Positions 1 through 7,225 of a stretch of DNA of 13,939 nucleotides are shown in pieces. Each line of letters opens with the position of its first letter. The first letter of the stretch is position 1. Under the pieces are notes generated by a model that had not been told where the DNA came from, ran no database searches, and worked only from the letters and a program-made list of their open reading frames with translations. The DNA is from Balneolales bacterium (GTDB taxonomy: Bacteria; Bacteroidota; Rhodothermia; Balneolales; Natronogracilivirgulaceae): assembly GCA_007116685.1 (NCBI GenBank), contig SKIC01000239.1, positions 1 to 13,939 of the forward strand, read 5' to 3'. The translations under genes and the position numbers were made by a program.

Positions 1-348
1 TAAATGGGAACCCAGAAAAGCTGCCACAACAATGGCCGCATAGTAGAAATAGCGGGCTTCGTCTGAGCGGAAAATCTCAGTTATAAAAGCTAAAAACAGA
101 GCCGGTAACACCAAAACTCCAGCCATAAAGAATGGGAACCATTCTATGCCAGCCATCTTTCTGGCAAATCTTCGAGACATCACAAAAGCAAGATTTCCAT
201 AGACCAGCATAAATCCGATTAAAACTACTGTTGCTAAAGTCCCAGGTTCTTCTGTGAAAGGAATCACGCCTTGTGTAAATACATACACTACAGCACCAGT
301 GAAAAAAGATAAATTTCCGTAGGCAAATGCCCTTGCGGGTTTGTTCAT
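1..348 (-). CDS. Multi-pass membrane protein, 3' end cut by window edge
   Basis: An open frame of 116 codons starts at an ATG (348–346) and runs off the left edge without a stop, so only the N-terminal part is present. The protein begins MNKPARAFAYGNLSFF and shows about four hydrophobic segments, near residues 8–26, 37–57, 69–92 and 99–116. Short charged loops lie between them (SRRFARK near 58–64, FRSDEARY near 92–99), so it is an integral inner-membrane protein. I do not recognise the family. The gene lies 55 bp downstream of the EnvC-like gene on the same strand and may be the tail of that envelope operon, or it may have its own promoter in the gap. No catalytic motif is visible. Confidence 0.7.
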   Translation of the reverse strand, partial: MNKPARAFAYGNLSFFTGAVVYVFTQGVIPFTEEPGTLATVVLIGFMLVYGNLAFVMSRRFARKMAGIEWFPFFMAGVLVLPALFLAFITEIFRSDEARYFYYAAIVVAAFLGSHL

Positions 349-403
349 GTTAATTTTTGATAGATATGTGTTGACAAAGACCTAAAATACGAGGTTCAAG
401 GGT

Positions 404-1747
404 TTAATTCCTCGCAAACCATTGCTCAGGATCAACATTTGTTGAGCCTTCGCGAATCATAAAGAAAAGAGATATCCCTCTAAGTGAATTCTCGGTTCCT
501 GACAGACCTATAACTTCTCCCGCGCTTACAAATTGTTGGTTTCTCACCCTAACTTCGCTAAGATTGGCGTAAACTGTTCTGTACTTTCCGTGATTTACAA
601 AAACGGCATCTCCATAGCCCGGAATTACGCGTACCGCAAAAACATATCCGTCATGAACAGCTTTAACTTCACTGCCGGCTTCGGCAGCAATATCTACTCC
701 GGGATTGTTAATAGTAGTACCGTATAAGGGATGCCTTCTGTTTCCAAAACGGGTAGAAACCACACCATTTGCTACCGGCAGCGGCAAATACCCTTTTTGC
801 CTGCCAAAGGATTGCGCCAAATCATTGAGTTCGGTCTCAGTAGGAATATGTCCTGCGGTTCTTGGCACCGATGGGCGGGCTACTTCCGGAGCTACGGCAT
901 CGCCCGTGGAGCGTACGTTTTCAGCCATAGCAAGACGTCTTTGGCGCTCTGCTTCCAATTCTCTCAATCGCTGTTCTTCTGCAATCCGCAAGCGCTCTTC
1001 TTCTTCAATTGCCTCAGTGAGTAAGCGTTCAAATTCGTTTACTTCGTTTCGTGTCCGCTCCAATTCCGATTCCAAAGAACGGCGATCGCGCTGCAAAACA
1101 GCAATCAGACTTTCCTGTTCCTGCATACGTTCGCGCAGTGTTTCCTGCTCGCGCTCTGTCTCAGCGATATTTGCAGTATTTCTTCTTTGGAGGGCTAAAA
1201 GTTCTTTTTCCTGAGCTTCTAATTCTAGTCTGGCCTCTTCAATTTGATCCGCCTGTTGCTGACGATACGTTTCAAAACGCCGCAAATAATATGACCTGCG
1301 GAGCATTTGGTTGATGGAACCGGCTGTTAATAACATTGCTGTTTCCGGTGTTCTGCCATGTTTGTAGATATAAGTAAGCGTTTGCTTATAATTCTCAATC
1401 AAAGTTGCGAGATCGTTTTTTAAAACCTCAATATTCTGTGATGTTACCTGTAATTCCCGATTGATTTGATTCCGCTCCTGATTCAGAGATGATACGATGC
1501 CATTGCGAACCGAAATTTCTCTTTCAAGATTTTCGAAGCGGGCAAATGCTTCTTCGTATCGGCTGGCTGTTCGGGTAATTTCCTGCTGATAGCTTAAAAT
1601 TTGGCGTCTTAAACTTTGAATTTCAGATCTGGTTTGTTGTTGCTGTTGCTGTAATTCCAGACGCTGTTGTCGAAAATTTTGGGCAGCAATTTCCGTACTC
1701 TCTAGCACCAACGCGAAAAAAACCGCAAAAACGGTAAAGTACTTCAT
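404..1747 (-). CDS. EnvC-like murein hydrolase activator (degenerate LytM/M23 domain)
   Basis: 447 residues. It has an N-terminal signal peptide (about residues 1–23, hydrophobic stretch FAVFFALVL), a long Gln/Glu/Arg-rich coiled coil (about 24–290), and a C-terminal LytM/peptidase M23 domain (about 328–447). In active M23 enzymes zinc is held by H and D of HxGxD and by the last H of HxH. Here only Asp352 survives: the first His is Asn348, the YxHL position reads YANL (Asn395), and the HLH positions are Ser426 and Phe428. This matches E. coli EnvC, which cuts nothing itself but activates periplasmic amidases at division. That it does the same here is inferred. The ATG overlaps the DUF4292 stop by 4 bp, so translation is probably coupled. 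The start is well fixed by the signal peptide. FtsEX and amidase partners are not in the window. Confidence 0.85.
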   Translation of the reverse strand: MKYFTVFAVFFALVLESTEIAAQNFRQQRLELQQQQQQTRSEIQSLRRQILSYQQEITRTASRYEEAFARFENLEREISVRNGIVSSLNQERNQINRELQVTSQNIEVLKNDLATLIENYKQTLTYIYKHGRTPETAMLLTAGSINQMLRRSYYLRRFETYRQQQADQIEEARLELEAQEKELLALQRRNTANIAETEREQETLRERMQEQESLIAVLQRDRRSLESELERTRNEVNEFERLLTEAIEEEERLRIAEEQRLRELEAERQRRLAMAENVRSTGDAVAPEVARPSVPRTAGHIPTETELNDLAQSFGRQKGYLPLPVANGVVSTRFGNRRHPLYGTTINNPGVDIAAEAGSEVKAVHDGYVFAVRVIPGYGDAVFVNHGKYRTVYANLSEVRVRNQQFVSAGEVIGLSGTENSLRGISLFFMIREGSTNVDPEQWFARN

Positions 1748-2499
1748 AAGCGATCTATGGAAATGTGGCCCGGAATTTCAGGGACTATGGTAGAATCTTC
1801 AGATAGAAACGAGATATTTTGGATAAGTATAAAGATATTAGATTTCTCATCGTAACTCAAAACCTGCGCACGGCTCGGATATCGGTATCCATCTCTGTCT
1901 GTAAAATTATCAAAACGGAAGGTTGCCCAATAATGATCCGGAGTTCTTTTGTAGATGCGTTTTATATCTCCGGTGTGCTTATCTACAAAATATCTATTTC
2001 CGTTTCTCGCAAAAAGCAGGAAAGAATCTGAACTTTCGTAAACCCTGCCTCTAAAATCCTCATTTAACTTTGGGAATAAGACATCCATAAGTTCAATGGC
2101 GCTGATTCCCTGAATCAAAAACCGGCTTCCCGTTTCTCTATCCATTTTAATGGCTGTATCATTAATTCTATCGTAAACTAGTACGGAGTCGGTATCAATA
2201 AACAAGCGAGCGCCTTCTATACCAAGACTATTTCGGACTCTCAGTACCGTTTGCTCAGCAACTGCACGGAATTCAACAACCACACGTTCTCTTTCTCCCG
2301 GAGCCGAAACTTGCACCCGTGCGCGACCTTCAATACCAACCGGACGATTACCTTGCCGAACCATATCGATCACTTCGGCTACGCTTTTCTCAGAGGATTG
2401 AAAATCTTCGTCGATTTCAGACGGTAAGGTGTACATTGTTCGGCAGGAACTAAAAACGAGTACCAAGAGTATTGCAAACGCAAACAGGCGAAAGGTCAC
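1744..2499 (-). CDS. DUF4292 family lipoprotein (LolA/LolB-like fold predicted)
   Basis: 251 residues. The start MTFRLFAFAILLVLVFSSC is a lipoprotein signal peptide with the lipobox cysteine at residue 19, so the mature protein should be lipid-anchored in the envelope. The rest is rich in beta strands without catalytic motifs. Stretches such as EGRARVQVSAPGERERVVVEFRA and the later FRFDNFTDRDGYRYPSRA resemble the Bacteroidota DUF4292 family, which I recall as structurally close to the lipoprotein carriers LolA/LolB. A LolB-like role in receiving lipoproteins at the outer membrane is therefore plausible but unproven. The gene sits 11 bp after a TPR lipoprotein gene and overlaps the EnvC-like gene by 4 bp (ATGA type), so the three are very likely one operon. 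Its product would itself need LspA, which is encoded elsewhere in the window. Confidence 0.75.
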   Translation of the reverse strand: MTFRLFAFAILLVLVFSSCRTMYTLPSEIDEDFQSSEKSVAEVIDMVRQGNRPVGIEGRARVQVSAPGERERVVVEFRAVAEQTVLRVRNSLGIEGARLFIDTDSVLVYDRINDTAIKMDRETGSRFLIQGISAIELMDVLFPKLNEDFRGRVYESSDSFLLFARNGNRYFVDKHTGDIKRIYKRTPDHYWATFRFDNFTDRDGYRYPSRAQVLSYDEKSNIFILIQNISFLSEDSTIVPEIPGHISIDRL

Positions 2500-2510
2500 G
2501 TCATAACTCC

Positions 2511-4238
2511 TTAGATACCTGGTAAACGTTCACGAAGATAATCCCGGCTATCGTCCTTTTCGTAAGCTTTTTGCCAATATTTGATGGCATTTTCTGTATC
2601 ACCGAGTTTATCATACACATCCCCCATGTGTTCCAAAACGGTAGCAGATGCCGAACCAGTATCAATTGAGGCTCTAATGTACTTTTGAGCTTGTTCGTAA
2701 TCCCCCAATTTGAAATAAATCCATCCCATAGTATCGAGATAAGCCGCATTATTCGGGCTTGCATTAAGAGCTTTACGAGACATCTCCTTGGCGTATTCCA
2801 GTCTTTCGTTACGCTCAGAAAGGAAATAGGCATAATTATTAAGGGCAACGTCATTCTCAGGGTCTAACCTAAGCGCAAATTCGTAGGCTTCGTCGGCATC
2901 TTCCCAGTTATCTTTGCCGGCGTGTGCATCACCCAAAGTTCCGGCTATAATTGATCGGAAATTCCTTCTGGATGGCATATCAACCGCTCTTTGAAGCCAG
3001 TAGACAGCCTGCTCATTATCATCCTGAAGCAAATAAGCTCCCCCTATAAAAAATTGAATAAAAGCATCATCAGGAATTCTATCGTTGGCTTCTTTACCAA
3101 CGGAAATCACGCTATCGTAATCGCCTGCGGCGTAATAGGTCTGCAATCTTTGGCGCCACGCAGATTCGTTATCAGGCAGTAATTTTGTGGTTTGCTCAAG
3201 GTGGTAGAGAGCTTTATCAAAATCATTCAACTCTGAATAGTGCTCAGCAATTAGCGCATGTACGTAGCCATTATCATCGTGCAAAGTGAGCATCATGGCT
3301 ATCATAGCATCCAGTAATTCTGAAATTGCCTGATTGCTCATATCCCCAAAGTGGCGACTCATCACATACTGCAAAATTTCGAGTTTTGCATTCACTCCGA
3401 GGTTCACATCCTCGACTATACCCATCAAAATATTACCCGCATCATTCCAGCTTCCCTGACTGATATAAACATCGGCAAGACTAATCAATAATTCAGGATC
3501 ATTGGGGGATTCTTCCAGTGCTAACTCCAAAACTTCCATCGCCTTTTCTACCTGATTGGTTTCCAGATAGAATTGACTCAGCGTTTGTAAAACCGGCACA
3601 TTTCCGGGTTCTATGTCTCTGATATTTTCTAATTGCTTGAGTGCCTTTTCCTGATCACCCATTGAGCTGTAGTTTTGAAACATCTGGAAATACACATTCC
3701 TATCCGGGCCAATAAGGTTAATTACCCTTTGATAAGCCTGATTGGATTGCTCAAAACGACCGCGGCGAGATTCTATCCCGGCAATTAAAAAGAGGATATC
3801 AAGCTCTGTTGGATAAATTTCCAAAATTTCATGCAATTGAGAAATGGTATCCTCAAAACGACCACTCTGTCGGTATGCTTCTGACAACCTGAGTCTGTAC
3901 CATTTATTTTTTGGTGAAAGCTGAACTGCTGATTCCCCAAAATAGACAGCACTTGAAGTATCGCCGGTTTTTAAGTAGGCATCCATCAAAGCATATTGAA
4001 TCCCGGGCTCGTTCGGGGAAAGTTTATATGCTTCCGAAAGCAATGAAACTGCCAAATCCATTTCTCCCATTTCAAAAGCGGACACTCCTCTTATGAAATA
4101 AGAGTTGGTTTTAATTTTGTTTTCTACGGATGATTCTCTCTCCTGCTGGGCTGCAGATTCAGATTCTGTTGAGACTTCCTCCACTGAAGCACAGGATGCC
4201 ACAAAGAATAAAATGAAGAGTAAAGGTAATTTTTTCAT
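2511..4238 (-). CDS. TPR-repeat lipoprotein (about 14 repeats)
   Basis: 575 residues. MKKLPLLFILFFVASC is a lipoprotein signal peptide with the acceptor cysteine at residue 16, followed by a Ser/Glu-rich linker to about residue 45. From there to the C terminus I count about 14 tetratricopeptide repeats of 34 residues. They carry the usual small and aromatic positions (for example AYLKTGDTSSAV, AYFLSERNE, MGWIYFKLGDYEQA) and Pro at repeat ends. TPR superhelices bind other proteins and no enzymatic domain is present, so this is most likely an envelope scaffold. It is the first gene of the operon with DUF4292 and the EnvC-like protein, which suggests work in outer-membrane or cell-wall assembly. 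About 102 bp separate it from the upstream BtuF-like gene, enough for a promoter, but I could not find a convincing one. Confidence 0.85.
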   Translation of the reverse strand: MKKLPLLFILFFVASCASVEEVSTESESAAQQERESSVENKIKTNSYFIRGVSAFEMGEMDLAVSLLSEAYKLSPNEPGIQYALMDAYLKTGDTSSAVYFGESAVQLSPKNKWYRLRLSEAYRQSGRFEDTISQLHEILEIYPTELDILFLIAGIESRRGRFEQSNQAYQRVINLIGPDRNVYFQMFQNYSSMGDQEKALKQLENIRDIEPGNVPVLQTLSQFYLETNQVEKAMEVLELALEESPNDPELLISLADVYISQGSWNDAGNILMGIVEDVNLGVNAKLEILQYVMSRHFGDMSNQAISELLDAMIAMMLTLHDDNGYVHALIAEHYSELNDFDKALYHLEQTTKLLPDNESAWRQRLQTYYAAGDYDSVISVGKEANDRIPDDAFIQFFIGGAYLLQDDNEQAVYWLQRAVDMPSRRNFRSIIAGTLGDAHAGKDNWEDADEAYEFALRLDPENDVALNNYAYFLSERNERLEYAKEMSRKALNASPNNAAYLDTMGWIYFKLGDYEQAQKYIRASIDTGSASATVLEHMGDVYDKLGDTENAIKYWQKAYEKDDSRDYLRERLPGI

Positions 4239-4340
4239 AGATGGAAGATAAGGAACTTGCGAAGCCGAACTCAGGAAAAATAACGCCTCATATCAATTCT
4301 TCGTGCCTAGATAGTAGTTTTGTAATTTCAGACACGTGCT

Positions 4341-5090
4341 TTACCAGCGTTGGCGCCAATCATTAAGCTTCGAGAATGCCTCTACCATTCTGGAACCATA
4401 CCAGGAAAACCATTCTCCATCAACCAGTTGAATTTCGGTGTCGGGGCAAAACCGTTTGATTTCCTGAATGTGTTCTTGCTTGAATGGAAAGGGTTCTGAG
4501 CTCAATAGAATTAATTCGGGTTCTTTATCTGCTAATTCGTCCAAATCGAATTCCGGATAGCGTTCTTCACCAGAAAAAATATTTACCAAGCCATATTTAG
4601 CCATTACATCATGGATATAGGTATCATTGCCAATACTCATCCACGGTTCTCTCCAAATCAAATAGGCTGTTTTCTTCGGAGGATAATTCTCCTGCTTTTC
4701 TTCCAGTTTCCATTTGATATTTTGGAGGATATGCTCAGCTTTATCCTCAGTATTTAAGATTTTTCCCAGTTCCTCAATCCACGATATCGCCTCTTCAACC
4801 GTTTTGATCTCTGTTACAACCACCTTCGTGAATTTCTCAAGTTCTTCGATATCCTCTTTGCGGTTTTCCTCTTTATTGGCAATAACAATATCCGGCTTGA
4901 GCTTTTTGATTTTATCGATATTCGGATTTTTCGTGCCACCAATTACGGGCACATCCATCACCTCAATAACCGGATGAATACAAAACTTGGTTCTTCCTTT
5001 TATAAAATGTCCCAAGCCAAAACTGAATAATAACTCAGTTAATGAGGGTACAAGAGATACAATTGATGTGTAAGGAAACTTTTTTAACAC
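4341..5090 (-). CDS. BtuF-like helical-backbone metal/cobalamin receptor domain protein, no signal peptide
   Basis: 249 residues from a GTG start. An in-frame stop lies four codons upstream (5102–5100) and no other start codon falls between, so the start is well constrained. The fold is that of periplasmic binding proteins for cobalamin and iron chelates (Peripla_BP_2/BtuF type): IVSLVPSLTELLFSFGLG opens the first lobe, followed by TKFCIHP (34–40), GGTKNPNIDKIKKLKPDIVI, IWREPWMS (145–152), LLSSEPFPFK (195–204) and DGEWFSWYGSR (224–234). Unlike transporter BtuF it has no signal peptide or lipobox: the beta strand starts at about residue 9. The protein is therefore predicted to be cytoplasmic. 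Close relatives without signal peptides are common in Bacteroidota and are often labelled cobalamin-binding protein; their role is unknown to me. It starts 2 bp after the fructosamine-kinase stop, so it is translated from the same message. Confidence 0.8.
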   Translation of the reverse strand: MLKKFPYTSIVSLVPSLTELLFSFGLGHFIKGRTKFCIHPVIEVMDVPVIGGTKNPNIDKIKKLKPDIVIANKEENRKEDIEELEKFTKVVVTEIKTVEEAISWIEELGKILNTEDKAEHILQNIKWKLEEKQENYPPKKTAYLIWREPWMSIGNDTYIHDVMAKYGLVNIFSGEERYPEFDLDELADKEPELILLSSEPFPFKQEHIQEIKRFCPDTEIQLVDGEWFSWYGSRMVEAFSKLNDWRQRW

Positions 5091-5092
5091 GC

Positions 5093-5962
5093 TTAAAAAT
5101 TATTAATTATTGATATTACTTGGCTTGTGTATGCTCTGCCAAACAAATTAACATGAACAAGAAGCGGATACAGATTGAAAATTGCAACTCTATCCTCAAA
5201 ACCGGGTTCCAGTGGCCATTGTTCATTATATGATTTGTAGAAATTGGACGAAAAACCTCCAAAAAGCTTGGTAAATGCTAATTCAATTTCTCTGTGTCCG
5301 TAATACACAGCAGGATCAATCAGAACCGGGTCTCCGTTTTTTGCAGCCAGAAAATTGCCACTCCATAAATCACCATGCAGCAAACTTGGTGGAGAATTCG
5401 GGATTAAATCATCTAGTCGGGAAAATAATCGCTCAAAATTCTCGCCAACCTGGTAGTCAAGAAGACCGGAGTTAATTGCCTGACTAAGCTGTGGCTCTAG
5501 TCTGTTTGTGACAAAAAACTCGTTCCAGTTGGCAATTTTTGAGTTTTTTTGAGGCAATCTACCAATAAAGTTATCATACGCTAAACCATACTCCCCGGCT
5601 GTATTAGAATGTAATTGAGCAAGTCTGGCTCCGAAATAATCAAAAAATGGACCATCACTCCTGCCCTGATCCACGTATTCCAATAATAGCCAAGTGTATT
5701 GGTTGTCTGGGGTTGTGCCGGATGCGAAAATATTTGGAATCAAAAATCCGCAATCAGCATTTCGCAAAGTTTCGAGGCCTTTTTGTTCAACCTCAAACAT
5801 TTCTTGGTACTTACCACTATTCCACTTGAGGAAAATTTCGGTTCCATCATCCAAAAGCAGTTTTACCGCTTCGTTGATACTTCCACCCGACAAATTCACG
5901 CTACGCTGAATTTTCTGGGGAATATTTTCTTCAATATGACTCCTGAGCGTATTCGGAAGCAC
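5093..5962 (-). CDS. Fructosamine/ribulosamine 3-kinase family protein
   Basis: About 289 residues from a GTG at 5962. The family's phosphotransferase signature is present: HGDLWSGN (196–203, with catalytic Asp198 and metal-binding Asn203), then the DPAVYYGHREIELA segment with metal-binding Asp216, and a probable ATP-binding Lys46 in FLKWN. Members phosphorylate the 3-OH of ketoamines on glycated proteins, which makes the sugar fall off; bacterial ones tend to prefer ribulosamines. A TTG at 6010 would add 16 residues but overlap the phosphatase gene by 43 bp. I prefer the GTG because it puts the N-terminal Gly-Gly pair at residues 26–27, as I recall for E. coli YniA, and lies 5 bp after the phosphatase stop. 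The phosphatase upstream strengthens the deglycation reading. Confidence 0.88.
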   Translation of the reverse strand: MLPNTLRSHIEENIPQKIQRSVNLSGGSINEAVKLLLDDGTEIFLKWNSGKYQEMFEVEQKGLETLRNADCGFLIPNIFASGTTPDNQYTWLLLEYVDQGRSDGPFFDYFGARLAQLHSNTAGEYGLAYDNFIGRLPQKNSKIANWNEFFVTNRLEPQLSQAINSGLLDYQVGENFERLFSRLDDLIPNSPPSLLHGDLWSGNFLAAKNGDPVLIDPAVYYGHREIELAFTKLFGGFSSNFYKSYNEQWPLEPGFEDRVAIFNLYPLLVHVNLFGRAYTSQVISIINNF

Positions 5963-5967
5963 TATTT

Positions 5968-6483
5968 TTATTTTATATGTGGTTGGAGTTGATCGAGAAG
6001 GCTGGCGCAACTACGTTTTACGATATCAAATACTGATACGAATCCATCTAATCCACCATAATAAGGGTCGGGCACATTACCATCTCCCGGTTTTGGATCA
6101 AAATCTCTCATCAACATCACTTTGTTTTTATCTGCATCTGAGCCTGCTAATGCAAGGATGTTTTTTTTGTTTTCCTTATCCATAGCGATTATCAAATCAA
6201 AAATCCCAAAATCGCTAGGGCTAAACTGGCGTGCCTTGGAGTGTAATTCTACACCTCTTTCTTTGGCAATCATCCTGCTTTTTGAATTAGCAGGTTCGCC
6301 AACGTGATAGGCTGCTGTGCCGGCTGAATCAATCACAAAATAATGTTCTAATCCCCTCTCATTTACCAAATGCTGAAATAACCCTTCTCCGGTTGGGCTA
6401 CGACAAATATTCCCCAAACAAACAAATACTACCTGATAAGGTTCTTCTTTTGTGATTTGACGGATTTCAGAAATGGTTTTCAT
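5968..6483 (-). CDS. Low-molecular-weight protein tyrosine phosphatase family
   Basis: 171 residues, ATG start. The P-loop CLGNICRSP gives nucleophile Cys22 and phosphate-binding Arg28 (C-x5-R-S), and the general acid is Asp139 in VPDPYYGG. All catalytic residues are present, so it should be active and cytosolic. A charged extension of about 15 residues precedes the first beta strand (VVFVCLGN), slightly longer than usual. Many bacterial members reset tyrosine kinases of polysaccharide export, but no such kinase is here. The gene leads an operon with a fructosamine-kinase-family gene. Known work on this pairing shows that a human relative (LMW-PTP-A) removes the 5-phosphate from protein-bound ribulosamine 5-phosphate, so that the kinase can finish deglycation. 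That role is inferred here from context. An 88 bp gap upstream separates it from the small lipoprotein gene and may hold the operon promoter. Confidence 0.9.
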   Translation of the reverse strand: MKTISEIRQITKEEPYQVVFVCLGNICRSPTGEGLFQHLVNERGLEHYFVIDSAGTAAYHVGEPANSKSRMIAKERGVELHSKARQFSPSDFGIFDLIIAMDKENKKNILALAGSDADKNKVMLMRDFDPKPGDGNVPDPYYGGLDGFVSVFDIVKRSCASLLDQLQPHIK

Positions 6484-6571
6484 AAGTAAGTTTTGAATAA
6501 TTAAACAATCAAAATTGGAAGGAGTTAAAATAAAGATTTATAGCAATCCGGCAACTCTGTACTAAAAAGCA

Positions 6572-7114
6572 TTAATCCCGGGGTAAATCCCGCAAAAAAT
6601 CAAAATCTTCCGGGCGCTTACCCATATTCTCCAATTGGAATTCAACGATTGAGATTAATTCACTGTCAGGATACATCTCTTGAAATCTTCGGTAAATATG
6701 ACCGGCAGACTCAAAATCTTCCATTTTCTCTGAATAGGTATATCCTATCAAAAACAAGGACCTTTCACTATGTTCGTGATCTGGAAAAATTGTCAGAAGT
6801 TTCTGCAAGCTATCAATGGCTTCCTCATAGCTTTGCAACAACTCTGCTTCCACATTGGCTCGATAAAATAGTAAATCCGGCACCATCTCATCATCCGGGA
6901 ATCTTTCAATGTATTCTGTGATTTTTTCCTGAAGCTTTTTACTTACCTGGCGCAATTGCTGTTCATCTGCTCCAGCCAGGCTGATTGCATGCAATTCTTC
7001 CTGAAGATTCTGAATTTCATCCTTTAATGCATCTTTAGTAACTTCAGCGCTGCAAGAAATCATAAGTAGGATAAGTGCCAAAGCAAACAGGTTTCGGATT
7101 TTCAAGGCGCTCAT
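6572..7114 (-). CDS. Small TPR-type lipoprotein (BamD/YbgF-like)
   Basis: About 180 residues from the ATG at 7114. An upstream ATG at 7141 would add the acidic residues MIEQQNEER. I prefer the inner start because MSALKIRNLFALALILLMISC is then a proper lipoprotein signal peptide with Cys21 as anchor. The mature part has a helical, Glu/Gln-rich segment followed by TPR-like repeats: ERFPDDEMVPDLLFYRAN, then SYEEAIDSLQKLLTIFPDHEHSERSLF and DFESAGHIYRRFQEMYPDSE. The FP(D)…A…Y spacing resembles the BamD and YbgF/CpoB families, though it is too short for a full BamD. The function is not known; a scaffold role at the outer membrane is a guess. It is divergent from ileS, with about 110 bp between the two starts. 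Confidence 0.75.
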   Translation of the reverse strand: MSALKIRNLFALALILLMISCSAEVTKDALKDEIQNLQEELHAISLAGADEQQLRQVSKKLQEKITEYIERFPDDEMVPDLLFYRANVEAELLQSYEEAIDSLQKLLTIFPDHEHSERSLFLIGYTYSEKMEDFESAGHIYRRFQEMYPDSELISIVEFQLENMGKRPEDFDFLRDLPRD

Positions 7115-7155
7115 TCTTTCTTCGTTTTGTTGTTCTATCATTAGTATGTGTTACG

Positions 7156-7183
7156 TTGGTTATATATTTAATTTGTATCTTTA
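7156..7183 (+). promoter_or_regulatory. Possible Bacteroidota-type promoter for ileS
   Basis: TTG at 7156–7158 and TATCTTTA at 7176–7183, 17 bp apart, approximate the Bacteroidota pair TTG / TAnnTTTG (last G replaced by A). Transcription would start about 7190, some 35 bases before the ileS ATG at 7226. The match is imperfect and the spacing is a little short, so this is a weak call. Confidence 0.3.
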
Positions 7184-7225
7184 CCGACTTATTCCATTTG
7201 TAAAAAAGCGGATTTTCTGAAATTC

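Noticed and set aside
705..1214. Long plus-strand open frame with a Ser/Arg-rich product
   Set aside because: It is the antisense of the EnvC-like coiled coil; low-complexity composition explains the lack of stops.
1630..1670. CTG/TTG-rich run
   Set aside because: It encodes a short glutamine stretch in the EnvC coiled coil; not a separate repeat element.
2501..2854. Minus-strand open frame overlapping the end of the TPR gene
   Set aside because: It is an alternative frame of the TPR gene with no recognisable domain.
6576..6592. Short GC-rich repeat around the end of the small lipoprotein gene
   Set aside because: Only a 4-bp stem, and the T-run lies about nine bases away; it codes for the last residues (RDLPRD).
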